A DNA stretch of 64,000 bases from the NCBI RefSeq assembly GCF_010726645.1, contig NZ_AP022563.1:3534001-3598000 (forward strand). Direction: 5' to 3'. Positions 19,977-27,914 of this stretch are shown piece by piece. Source of the stretch: Mycolicibacterium duvalii (GTDB lineage: Bacteria; Actinomycetota; Actinomycetes; Mycobacteriales; Mycobacteriaceae). The notes beneath the pieces were generated by a model. That model worked only from the letters and a program-made list of their open reading frames with translations. It searched no databases and had not been told where the DNA came from. Position numbers and translations under genes: made by a program. Positions within the stretch are counted from its first letter, which is position 1. Every line of letters starts with the position of its first letter.

Positions 19977-20779
19977 GTCAGCATCCCCCCACTGTCTGGC
20001 TGCCAGCGTGTGACGCGCGCCGTGCACGCGTCCACCATCTCGGTAAGAATTCTGCTTCCGTCGTGTGCGGTAGCCGTTGTCGGGTCCCCCAAAACCCCCA
20101 CCGGGCTCACCGCGGCCACGCCCCCCTCGCGCAGTGCCGGCATCAACTCGGCCAACGGGGCGGCGTTCCCGACGACCCGGTCGTCGCCGACGGCATCCGG
20201 GGCGATGTGCAACAACACCGACGTCTCGGTGTGACCGGCGTGCGCGTCGGCGTCGCGGGACACGCAGGAACACCACGCGACATCGCGGCCCTCGGAGCGC
20301 AGCAGCGTGCAGGCCCGGCGCAACGCGGCGACGTTGCCGCCGTGGCCGTTGACGAACACCAGCCGGGAGGCCCATCGGCACGCGGAGCGTCCGAACTCGA
20401 CCAACAGCTCCGTCAGCGCTGCCGTGCCGATCGAGATGGTGCCGGGGAAGCCTTCGTGCTCGCCGCTGGCTCCGTAGCTGACCGGCGGCGCGACCTGCCA
20501 CACGCCGGTGTCGGCGGCGCGGAGTCGCCGGATGAGGCCGTCGGCCACCGCGGACGCGATGCGGGTGTCGGTATCGAGGGGCAGATGGGGCCCGTGTTGT
20601 TCGGTGGATCCGACCGGGACGATCAGGGCCGGAGACGTTTCATGTAGCTGCCGCGACGTCGAGTTTCCGAGCTCGATGGGGAAAGCCACGCGACGATGGT
20701 AGGCCCAATTCACCTGTTGCGCGCCAATTGTTGGCTCACCGGACGACTGATTTTCTGCTGCGTCGCCCAGGCGGTTCAC
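19973..20779 (-). CDS. mftE: Mycofactocin maturation peptidase MftE (creatininase family)
   Basis: 268 residues from a GTG at 20779, which follows a purine-rich AGGGGG stretch; a second GTG at 20713 (VNWAYHRRV) fits the usual MftE length better and cannot be excluded. Creatininase fold with metal ligands in [22 protein letters not shown] and AGHTETSV. Family role: cleaves the modified MftA peptide to release the C-terminal Val-Tyr-derived AHDP. Four-base overlap with mftF; starts 36 nt after mftD. Confidence 0.93.
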   Translation of the reverse strand: MNRLGDAAENQSSGEPTIGAQQVNWAYHRRVAFPIELGNSTSRQLHETSPALIVPVGSTEQHGPHLPLDTDTRIASAVADGLIRRLRAADTGVWQVAPPVSYGASGEHEGFPGTISIGTAALTELLVEFGRSACRWASRLVFVNGHGGNVAALRRACTLLRSEGRDVAWCSCVSRDADAHAGHTETSVLLHIAPDAVGDDRVVGNAAPLAELMPALREGGVAAVSPVGVLGDPTTATAHDGSRILTEMVDACTARVTRWQPDSGGMLT

Positions 20780-20815
20780 CCCCGCCCCCTGCGCCCCGTT
20801 GGCACCAGGGGACGG

Positions 20816-21991
20816 TCACACCCCCAGGGTGCGGGTGAAGCCCTCCGGGACCAGTACGTCGTCGCGGGTCAGCTCGTGGATCGAGGACTTGCCCAGCCCC
20901 ATCAGCGCCGAGTCGATACCGCCGCGCAGGATGTCCAGAACGTTCTCGACACCGGCTTGCCCGTTCGCTGCCAGGCCCCACAGATAGGCCCGCCCGATCA
21001 TCACCGCGCGGGCGCCCAGGGCTACCGCCTTGACCACGTCGCTGCCGCGCCGGACTCCACCGTCGAGCAACACCTCGATCTGGTCGCCGACAGCGTCGGC
21101 GATGGCCGGCAGGCACCGGATCGCCGCGGGCGTGCCGTCGAGGTTGTTACCGCCGTGATTGGACACCGTGATCGCCGAAACGCCCGCGTCCACAGCGCGT
21201 TTGGCGTCGTCAACGCGGACGGTGCCCTTGAGCAGGAACGGTCCGCCCCACTGCTCACGCAGCCAGGCCACGTCCTCCCAGGTCGGCGGCGGGGTGCCCA
21301 TCCACTGCCCGTAGGCCTCGAAGAACGTCGGACCGGGCTCACCGCGGCGGGCCTGGTTGGGCACCCGCAGGTCCGGTGGGCGCAGCGTCTTGGCGAAGCT
21401 GTAGAACCACCTCGGCTTGGTGATCACCTCCGGCGACATCCGGATCATGGTCTTGAGGTCCATCCGCTCCGGAATCTTCGGGCTGCCCCAGTCGCGGCCG
21501 TGGGCGAAGCTCCAGTCGGTGGTCAGGATCAGCCCCTTGGCGCCGGCAGCGCGGGCGCGTTCCATTCTCGCGAGGATCTCGTCGCGGCTGCCCAGCCAGT
21601 AGATCTGGAAGAAGATCTTGTCGTTGACCGCGGTGACCTCTTCCATCGGCTTGCTCGCGAACGACGACAGACCCATGGCCGTGCCGCGGGCCGCCGCGGC
21701 CCGGGCCACCGCCACTTCACCGTCGGGGTCGATCGCCTGCACGCCGGTCGGCGAGATGACGACGGGCAGCGAAATGTCCTGTCCCATCACAGTTGTCGCC
21801 ATGTCACGCTTTTCGGTGGCGCCGATGACGTGGGGGGCGAAGCCGAGTTCGGCGAAGGACTCGACGTTGTCGGTGACCGTCACGCCCTTCTCGCTGGCCG
21901 AGATCAGCGAGGAGTAGGCCGACTTCGGCAGCCTCTTCTTCGCCCGTTGCTGGGCGATGGCGACGGTTTCGAACCAGGTATCACGTGCCAT
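20816..21991 (-). CDS. mftD: Mycofactocin-system FMN dehydrogenase MftD
   Basis: 391 residues, LldD-like alpha-hydroxy-acid oxidase family. Active-site block VSNHGGNNLDGTPAAI and phosphate-binding LLDGGVRRGSDVVKA, ALGARAVMIGRAYLWGL. Family role: oxidative deamination of AHDP to premycofactocin, giving the redox-active dicarbonyl. It starts 4 nt after the mftC stop. Full length. Confidence 0.95.
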   Translation of the reverse strand: MARDTWFETVAIAQQRAKKRLPKSAYSSLISASEKGVTVTDNVESFAELGFAPHVIGATEKRDMATTVMGQDISLPVVISPTGVQAIDPDGEVAVARAAAARGTAMGLSSFASKPMEEVTAVNDKIFFQIYWLGSRDEILARMERARAAGAKGLILTTDWSFAHGRDWGSPKIPERMDLKTMIRMSPEVITKPRWFYSFAKTLRPPDLRVPNQARRGEPGPTFFEAYGQWMGTPPPTWEDVAWLREQWGGPFLLKGTVRVDDAKRAVDAGVSAITVSNHGGNNLDGTPAAIRCLPAIADAVGDQIEVLLDGGVRRGSDVVKAVALGARAVMIGRAYLWGLAANGQAGVENVLDILRGGIDSALMGLGKSSIHELTRDDVLVPEGFTRTLGV

Positions 21992-21995
21992 GGGG

Positions 21996-23183
21996 TTACA
22001 CAGGACTTTCGTTGCAGAACTTTTTGGGAGGAGCGCTCAGCAGGGTGAGCGGGATGGGGCCCTTCGGCGCGCGGCCGCCCGAGCGGGAGTGATCCACGCT
22101 CGACTTGGGCTTGTCGCGTTCGAGTGCCAGCGCGGGTTCGCCGTAGCCCTGCACGCATTCGGGATCGGGTCCGTCCATCGGCAGGCCGGTGAAGAACTTG
22201 GCCGCCATGCAGCCGCCACGGCACGCGTCGTAATGCCCGCAGCCGCTGCAGGCGCCGGCCGACTGTGGTTCGCGCAGCTCACGAAACAGCTCGGAGTGCT
22301 TCCACACCGTGTCGAAACCGCCGTCCCGCAACACGTTTCCTGCCAGGAACTTGTCGTGGATGGCGAACGGGCAGGCGTAGACGTCGCCGACCGGGTCGAT
22401 CAGGCAGACCACGCGGCCGGCGCCGCACAGGTTCAGCCCGGCCAGCGCGCCGGGTTCGCCGAGGCCGGACAGGTGGAAGAACGAGTCGCCGGTGAGCACG
22501 CGTTCGCCGTGCGCGACCAGCCAGTTGTAGAGCTGGACCTGCTGGTCCGAGGTCGGGTGCAGTTCGTCCCACACGTCGGCGCCGCGGCCCGACGGACGCA
22601 GCCGGGTGATGCGCAGCGTCGCGCCATAGGCGTCGGCCAGTGCCTTGAAGTCGTCGAGCTGGTCAACGTTGTGGCGGGTGACGACCACCGAGATCTTGGC
22701 GTCGGTGAATCCGGCGTCGCGCAGGTTCTCCAGCGCGCGCACCGCCATCGCGAAGGATCCCGGGCCGCGCACCGCGTCGTTGACCTCGGCGGTCGCGCCG
22801 TCCAGCGAGATCTGGACGTCGACGTAGTCGCTGGCGGCCAGTTTGGCGGCTACGTCCGGGGTGATCCGCACTCCGTTGGTGGAGAACTTGACGCCGACGT
22901 GGTGCTCGGTGGCGTAGTCGACGAGCTCCCAGAAGTCGCTGCGCACGGTCGGCTCCCCGCCGCCGATGTTGACGTAGAACACCTGCATACGCTCGAGCTC
23001 GTCGATGATGTCCTTGCACTGCTGGGTGCTCAGCTCACGCGGGTCGCGTTTACCCGAGGACGACAGGCAGTGCACGCACGACAGATTGCACGCGTAGGTC
23101 AGCTCCCAGGTCAGACAGATGGGGGCGTCCAGTCCGCGCTCGAACTGGTCGACCAGCCGGGGCACGGGGGCAGTGACAGTCAT
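21996..23183 (-). CDS. mftC: Mycofactocin radical SAM maturase MftC
   Basis: 395 residues. Radical SAM CxxxCxxC cluster site at Cys32, Cys36 and Cys39 (YACNLSCVHC) and a C-terminal SPASM region with auxiliary-cluster cysteines (SGCGHYDACRGGCMA, then DPEC). Family role: decarboxylates the MftA C-terminal Tyr and forms the Val-Tyr lactam ring. Four-base overlap with mftB, its peptide-chaperone partner. Confidence 0.96.
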   Translation of the reverse strand: MTVTAPVPRLVDQFERGLDAPICLTWELTYACNLSCVHCLSSSGKRDPRELSTQQCKDIIDELERMQVFYVNIGGGEPTVRSDFWELVDYATEHHVGVKFSTNGVRITPDVAAKLAASDYVDVQISLDGATAEVNDAVRGPGSFAMAVRALENLRDAGFTDAKISVVVTRHNVDQLDDFKALADAYGATLRITRLRPSGRGADVWDELHPTSDQQVQLYNWLVAHGERVLTGDSFFHLSGLGEPGALAGLNLCGAGRVVCLIDPVGDVYACPFAIHDKFLAGNVLRDGGFDTVWKHSELFRELREPQSAGACSGCGHYDACRGGCMAAKFFTGLPMDGPDPECVQGYGEPALALERDKPKSSVDHSRSGGRAPKGPIPLTLLSAPPKKFCNESPV

Positions 23184-23467
23184 CGATCCTCTTCCGCGAC
23201 AAGCATGTTGGACTGGACGAGCACGCCCAGTGCATGGAGGTAGGGCGCCTGCGCGTCGTCGTCGACACCGGCAGCGCGGCAGGCGGAGCGAACGTCGGGG
23301 TGATCACCCAGCGAGTTGATCACCTCGACGATCGTCCGATTCTTCAGAAACGAGAGCTTGCGGGTCCCGAAGTGGTAGAGCAACGCGCCGAACGGCTCCG
23401 GCCGGACCGCCACCTGCGGGTGCAACCGCCAGCGTCGGCCCGCGTCGAAAGAGGTCGGCGCAGTCAT
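23180..23467 (-). CDS. mftB: Mycofactocin peptide chaperone MftB
   Basis: 95 residues from the ATG at 23467. Small PqqD-like RiPP recognition element; the core RWRLHPQVAVRPEPFGALLY and KLSFLKNRTIVEVINSL are characteristic. Binds the MftA leader and presents it to MftC. It starts 2 nt after the mftA stop and overlaps mftC by four bases. Confidence 0.95.
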   Translation of the reverse strand: MTAPTSFDAGRRWRLHPQVAVRPEPFGALLYHFGTRKLSFLKNRTIVEVINSLGDHPDVRSACRAAGVDDDAQAPYLHALGVLVQSNMLVAEEDR

Positions 23468-23469
23468 GC

Positions 23470-23562
23470 TCAGTAGACCCCGCACATCCCGTCGATCGAG
23501 ACTTCCTCGACCAGGCTCTCGGTCACCAGCTCGTCGTTCTGGGTGTTCTCGCTCGAATCCAT
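23470..23562 (-). CDS. mftA: Mycofactocin precursor peptide MftA
   Basis: A 30-codon gene. It begins MDSSENTQND, has an acidic leader, and ends in the invariant IDGMCGVY, whose last two residues (Val29-Tyr30) become the cofactor. The ATG at 23562 follows a clear AAAGGTGA ribosome site. Directly upstream of mftB. A TATTGT hexamer at 23608-23613 could be its -10 element. Confidence 0.95.
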   Translation of the reverse strand: MDSSENTQNDELVTESLVEEVSIDGMCGVY

Positions 23563-23607
23563 GGATGTCACCTTTCTGACTCTCGACTTTTGTGACGCAG
23601 GTCGCTA

Positions 23608-23613
23608 ACAATA
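23608..23613 (-). promoter_or_regulatory. Candidate -10 of the mftABCDEFG operon
   Basis: TATTGT on the minus strand, 45 nt before the mftA start, the same hexamer seen at the rpsL and rpoB promoters. The -35 region (TTCCGT at 17 nt) is weak. It overlaps the proposed mftR ATG on the other strand, so binding of MftR here could control both directions. Confidence 0.35.
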
Positions 23614-24254
23614 TGGCATCGAGTGCCGAAACGGAAGAGGGGGTCGCGGTGGATGCCACGAAACCGCGGGTGGGCCGTCGTCGATCCACGAGTTGGGAGC
23701 ACATCAGCGACGTCGCGATCGACCTGTTCACGACGCGCGGCTTCGACGAGGTCAGCGTCGACGACGTGGCGGCCGCCGCGGGAATCGCCCGCCGGACACT
23801 GTTCCGCTACTACCCGTCGAAGAATGCGCTGCCCTGGGGCGACTTCGATGCGCACCTCGAGCACATGCGCACACTGCTCGACGGGGCCGATCCCAACGTG
23901 CCGATCCGGGAGGCGTTGCGCGCCGCCCTGCTGGCCTTCAACGACTTCGACGACGGCGACCGCCACCGGCAGCGCATGCGGTTGATCCTGGAAACCGAGA
24001 CGTTGCAAGCCTATTCGATGACGATGTACGCCGGGTGGCGGGCAGTGGTGGCAGGTTTCGTGGCGCGTCGCCTGGGCCTCACGGAACAGGACCTGGTGCC
24101 GCAGACGGTGGCGTGGTCGATGCTGGCGGTGGCGCTGGCGGCCTACGAGCACTGGCTGGCCGACGAGACGGTGTCGCTGGCCACCGCGCTGGGCGGCGCA
24201 TTCGACATGACGGCCGGCGGTCTGGACCAACTGGAAATCGGGGTGTCGGAGTAA
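23613..24254 (+). CDS. mftR: Mycofactocin TetR-family regulator MftR
   Basis: 213 residues from the ATG at 23613 (a GTG 7 codons upstream is also in frame). TetR helix-turn-helix [24 protein letters not shown] near 48-71, preceded by [19 protein letters not shown]. Divergently transcribed from mftA, the standard arrangement. Work on the M. smegmatis protein describes it as an acyl-CoA-responsive repressor of the mft operon; the C-terminal domain seen here is of matching length. Confidence 0.93.
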   Translation: MASSAETEEGVAVDATKPRVGRRRSTSWEHISDVAIDLFTTRGFDEVSVDDVAAAAGIARRTLFRYYPSKNALPWGDFDAHLEHMRTLLDGADPNVPIREALRAALLAFNDFDDGDRHRQRMRLILETETLQAYSMTMYAGWRAVVAGFVARRLGLTEQDLVPQTVAWSMLAVALAAYEHWLADETVSLATALGGAFDMTAGGLDQLEIGVSE

Positions 24255-24279
24255 CGGCCTCGGCGGCGACGATGTAGGT

Positions 24280-24804
24280 GTGAGCGCCGAACCGGATGGC
24301 ACGGACGCTCCGCGCGCACTGCTCGCGCTGTACGACGAGGCCCTGCCCGCGGTCTACGGGTACTTCGTCCGGCGCTGCGGTGACCGCGGGACGGCCGAGG
24401 ACCTGACGTCAGAGACCTTTCTGGCGGCGATGGACGCCGCCCGCAAGCCCTCACCGCCCGAGCTGAGCGTGCCGTGGCTGATCGGGGTGGCGCGCCACAA
24501 GCTGGCCGACCACTACCGGCGCCGCCACGACCGGTTCAGCGTCCCGGTCGCCGACGTGCCGGAGGCAACCGAGACGGCCGACACCTGGGACGCCCAGCTC
24601 GACCGCATCGTCGCCGAGAGCGTGCTCGCCAGGCTGCCGGAGCACCATCGCACCGTTCTGGCGTTGCGCTACATGGACGACCGGTCGGTGCCCGAGTGCG
24701 CGGAGCTGATCGGCCGCACCGTGCACGCCACCGAGGCCCTGCTCGTGCGGGCCCGCCGCGCATTCCGATCGAACTACCCGGAGCCGGAAAGGAGGAAGCC
24801 GTGA
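24280..24804 (+). CDS. ECF-type RNA polymerase sigma factor
   Basis: 174 residues from a GTG at 24280, 25 nt after mftR. Sigma region 2: LYDEALPAVYGYFVRRCGDRGTAEDL then TSETFLAAM; region 4: LPEHHRTVLALRYMDDRSV and a helix-turn-helix ending in ATEALLVRARRAFR. Regions 2 and 4 only, so the group IV/ECF class. No anti-sigma gene is next to it; instead it overlaps a VOC-domain gene by four bases (GTGA), suggesting functional linkage. The target promoters are unknown. Confidence 0.9.
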   Translation: MSAEPDGTDAPRALLALYDEALPAVYGYFVRRCGDRGTAEDLTSETFLAAMDAARKPSPPELSVPWLIGVARHKLADHYRRRHDRFSVPVADVPEATETADTWDAQLDRIVAESVLARLPEHHRTVLALRYMDDRSVPECAELIGRTVHATEALLVRARRAFRSNYPEPERRKP

Positions 24805-26075
24805 ACGACAACCGGGATCCGTTGACCGTGCTCAACAGCGACGATCTTCCCGTCGCGCCCGACCCGGCCTTCGCCGCCCGCCTCCGTGCCCGGCTGCAAG
24901 CGGCCGCGTCCTTACCCCGTCGAACCGGAGGAGTTGTCATGAGCGGAACCGACACGATGATCGCCGAACTGGCCGAGGCGGCTGCACCGCCGGTCGAGCC
25001 CCGATCCGCGGTGATCGCCTATCTGACCGTCACCGATGCCCGCGCGGCCATCACCTGGTATGCCGACGCGTTCGGGGCCGCGCTGACGGGTGACCCTGTC
25101 GAGATGGACGACGGCCGGATCGGCCATGCGGAATTGTCACTCGGCGGCGGAATTCTGTACCTGGCCGATGAGTTTCCCGAGGTCAGCCTGAAAGCGCCGT
25201 CACCGCAGCATGTTTCAGTGAGCCTGATGTTGGCCGTGTCCGACACCGACGCCGCCCTGCGCCGGGCCCGGGAGGCGGGCGCCACCATTCAGCGCGAACC
25301 CTACGAGGCGCACGGGGCACGCGGCGCTGCCCTGGTCGATCCGTTCGGGCATCGCTGGATGCTCACCGGGCCCGTTACCGGCGCTGCCGTGCCGATCCAG
25401 CACGGTGATGTCGGCTATGTCGCGCTCTGTACACCGGACCCTGAGCGAGCGGCGGCGTTCTACGCGCATGTGCTCGGGTGGACCTATGACTCCCGAACCC
25501 GGACGGTGACCGGTATCGGGCAGCGAATCCGACTGACCTCGGGGCCGAACACACTGGTGTGTGGCTACGCCGTCACCGACCAGAACGGCGCGCAGCAGAG
25601 CATTCTCGGCGCCGGCGGACAGGTCGGCGAGGTCGAACGTCTCGACTTCGGCGACGTGGTGAGTGCGACCGATCCGCAAGGGCTGCCGTTCGCGGTGTTC
25701 GAACCCTCGTCTGAGCAGCCACGGCCGAAGCTCAACGGCAGTGGTCCCGGAGAGCTGTCCTACATCACCTACCAGGTGCCGAATTCAGCTGTGTTCAAAG
25801 CCTTCTACGGCGGTCTGCTGTTCTGGACGTTTGAACCGGGACGCGTTGACGACGGCTGGCAGGTGATGGGCACGCATCCCATGGCAGGCGTGGCCGGTGG
25901 AACTGCCGAACCGGTCGTCGTGCCGATGTGGACCGTCGAGGACGTCGACGCCGCGGTGGCGCGGGTGCGGGAGGCCGGCGGCACGGTCATCGAGGAGCCG
26001 TCGCAGCAGTCCTACGGCAAGTCCGCGCTGTGCACCGACGACCAGGGCACCCGGTTCTATCTCGGGGAGTTCTAG
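24801..26075 (+). CDS. Three-domain VOC (glyoxalase-like) protein coupled to the sigma factor
   Basis: 424 residues if it starts at the GTG overlapping the sigma-factor stop, after a GGAGG site. N-terminal ~45 residues (DPLTVLNSDD, then VAPDPAFAARLRARL) form a short helical head. Three VOC-fold repeats follow at about 70-190, 203-310 and 318-424, each with the beta-alpha-beta pattern (first: YLTVTDARAAITWYADAFG). An internal ATG at 24939 (residue 47) has its own strong GGAGGAG site, so a shorter product may also be made. VOC proteins include dioxygenases, glyoxalases and antibiotic-binding proteins; the activity is not predictable. The stop codon shares CTAG with the convergent HNH gene. Confidence 0.85.
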   Translation: MNDNRDPLTVLNSDDLPVAPDPAFAARLRARLQAAASLPRRTGGVVMSGTDTMIAELAEAAAPPVEPRSAVIAYLTVTDARAAITWYADAFGAALTGDPVEMDDGRIGHAELSLGGGILYLADEFPEVSLKAPSPQHVSVSLMLAVSDTDAALRRAREAGATIQREPYEAHGARGAALVDPFGHRWMLTGPVTGAAVPIQHGDVGYVALCTPDPERAAAFYAHVLGWTYDSRTRTVTGIGQRIRLTSGPNTLVCGYAVTDQNGAQQSILGAGGQVGEVERLDFGDVVSATDPQGLPFAVFEPSSEQPRPKLNGSGPGELSYITYQVPNSAVFKAFYGGLLFWTFEPGRVDDGWQVMGTHPMAGVAGGTAEPVVVPMWTVEDVDAAVARVREAGGTVIEEPSQQSYGKSALCTDDQGTRFYLGEF

Positions 26076-27853
26076 AACGGCGGCGGGTCGGCGCCTGTTT
26101 CGGGCGGCGGTTGTGCCTGTCCCAGCTTCTTTTCCCGGGCGCGTCGCAGTTCTTGGGCGCGTTGGAGTTCTTGGGCGCGTTGTTCGGCGTTGTGGGCGCG
26201 TTCGGCTTTGTTGCGTGCGGCGGTGTCGGCGGCGCGGTTGCGTCGGCGTCGCGGCATTTTCAGGGTGCCGGCGGCATAGCCCGGCGGAGGTGTCGGTGGT
26301 GGGGGCAGGTCGGCGGTGGTGATGGCCGCGCTGGGGAAATACAGGCGGCTGCCGGGTTTGGTGGCATAGCGGTGCCCGGTCGGGGCGGTCCAGATCAGGG
26401 TGCCGTCGGGGTGCTGTTCATCGCGCCAGCCACCGGGGCCGCACCAGAACGTTTTGAGCAGGTGGTGGCCGCGGCACTTGCAGCTGAGGTTGGAGGCGTG
26501 GGTGGGCCCGAACGGATAGGGCACGGTGTGGTCGATATCGCAGCGTTCGGCCGGGATGTCACAGCCGGGGAAGCGGCAGAACAGATCGCGCATGCGCACG
26601 AACTCCGCCAGCGCTGCTGAGGGCCGATACCGCGGCTCGGGCTGCGGGCCGGGCAGGGTCAGTTCGGAGGTCTTCGCGCCATTACGGATCATCTCGGCCA
26701 GCAGCGCGATCGGCACCGGCCGCCCATCCAGGCCCAGCGCGGCCCCCCGATCCACCACCCCACCCGGCGCGGGGGCCGCGGCGGGCGAGGCCGTCGAATC
26801 GTCCGCCGCTGCGGCATCTGCGGATGCAGCAGGGCCTTCCGAGGCAGCGGTGTTCTCCGACAACGCGCGGTCTTGGGGCACCTCAGGGCCCTCCGGCAGC
26901 GCAGGATCCTGCGAAAGCTCGGGATCTTCGGCCGCAGCCGCGCTTTCGGACAGAGCGGCTTTTTCGGCTTCGGCGGCCTTCTCGGCTTTGGCGGCGGCGG
27001 TGTTGGCGGCGGCGGTGGCGGTGTCATGGGCGATGAGGGCGTGGGCGGCCTCGATCGCAGCTTGATCGGCGATGATCTTGATCACCGCGTTGGACCGTGT
27101 CGGCCGGACGGGCACCGGACAGTCCGCAGATGCGCACCGGCAGTTCAGATGAAACTCCCCCCGGATGATCGCGCCCATCGCATCGGAGCGCCGCTCCCCG
27201 GCCGGGCGCGGATCCTCGGCACACAACCCACCCACCATCTCAGCAAGGCGCGCTTTGAGCAGCCGGCCATCGCTGGCCAACAACTGCCCCCACAACGCGG
27301 CGACCTCACTGGGATCATCACTGGCCCCGACATGAATATCGCGGACCCGCATGATCTCCCTGCTACGCCGCACCCCGTCGGGGTCGAACCGCTCGACCAC
27401 CTCATCAATGGCCGCCTTGAGTTTGTCCCCCGAAAGCCGACCCCAATCACGCGCCGCGCCGGCCAACCGGTCATCAATGCGGGCCAACACCGCCGGATCC
27501 TCGACCAACTGGGTCCGCCAACTGATCTCCGAAACCACCCGCGCCCCGATTACCCCATCGGTGAACAACTGCGCGACCTTGGGCAGCCGGTAGCGCAACG
27601 CCACCGCAATATGCATCTGCCCCGAAGCCTTACGCTGCCCGACGTTGAGCGCCGCGGCCACCTGCGCGGCCGTCGCGGCCCACGGATCAAAAACCCACCC
27701 ACCGCGCTCGTCATCCTCATCGACATGACGGTGCACCAACTCCGCGATCGCCGCCGACCGGCGCGCACAAATCCGCGCCTCCTCCCGCGCACTGCGCTCG
27801 ATCCAGCCCACGATCGCCTCATCAGACGCCTCGGCAAATAACGAATCGAACAC
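26072..27853 (-). CDS. DUF222 / HNH endonuclease (13E12 repeat family)
   Basis: 593 residues from the GTG at 27853 (starts FDSLFAEASDEAIVGW); an in-frame GTG at 27883 would lie upstream of the promoter. The N-terminal DUF222 domain covers about 1-280. An Ala/Glu/Pro-rich linker at about 285-380 is low-complexity. The C-terminal HNH nuclease has RMRDLFCRFPGCDIPAERCD and IDHTVPYPFGPTHASNL, then CRGHHLLKT, giving Cys and His zinc/metal ligands. Family members in mycobacteria are DNA-damage inducible, and the start codon here lies in a LexA-type box (27844-27863). The basic Arg-rich tail may bind DNA. Confidence 0.9.
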   Translation of the reverse strand: MFDSLFAEASDEAIVGWIERSAREEARICARRSAAIAELVHRHVDEDDERGGWVFDPWAATAAQVAAALNVGQRKASGQMHIAVALRYRLPKVAQLFTDGVIGARVVSEISWRTQLVEDPAVLARIDDRLAGAARDWGRLSGDKLKAAIDEVVERFDPDGVRRSREIMRVRDIHVGASDDPSEVAALWGQLLASDGRLLKARLAEMVGGLCAEDPRPAGERRSDAMGAIIRGEFHLNCRCASADCPVPVRPTRSNAVIKIIADQAAIEAAHALIAHDTATAAANTAAAKAEKAAEAEKAALSESAAAAEDPELSQDPALPEGPEVPQDRALSENTAASEGPAASADAAAADDSTASPAAAPAPGGVVDRGAALGLDGRPVPIALLAEMIRNGAKTSELTLPGPQPEPRYRPSAALAEFVRMRDLFCRFPGCDIPAERCDIDHTVPYPFGPTHASNLSCKCRGHHLLKTFWCGPGGWRDEQHPDGTLIWTAPTGHRYATKPGSRLYFPSAAITTADLPPPPTPPPGYAAGTLKMPRRRRNRAADTAARNKAERAHNAEQRAQELQRAQELRRAREKKLGQAQPPPETGADPPPF

Positions 27854-27866
27854 AAGTTCGATTATG
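27844..27866 (-). promoter_or_regulatory. LexA (SOS) box overlapping the start of the HNH gene, with -10 element
   Basis: Perfect 8-bp inverted repeat AATCGAAC-ACAA-GTTCGATT (27844-27863), fitting the mycobacterial LexA consensus TCGAAC-N4-GTTCGA. The GTG start (27851-27853) is inside it. On the minus strand CATAAT (27861-27866) ends 7 nt before the GTG, so transcription would start at the start codon itself. Confidence 0.85.
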
Positions 27867-27914
27867 CCAACCCCCACCGACACGATGACGCAGCAATTCG
27901 GCCGCGGGGCCGGA

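Noticed and set aside
23567..23596. Inverted GTCAC ... GTGAC arms between mftA and mftR as an MftR operator
   Set aside because: The first arm is part of the mftA Shine-Dalgarno sequence, arms are only 5 bp and 20 nt apart; not better than chance.
26072..27853. HNH gene as a homing endonuclease or mobile intron
   Set aside because: DUF222 plus C-terminal HNH and a LexA box match the chromosomal 13E12 family; no flanking repeats or insertion target disruption are seen.
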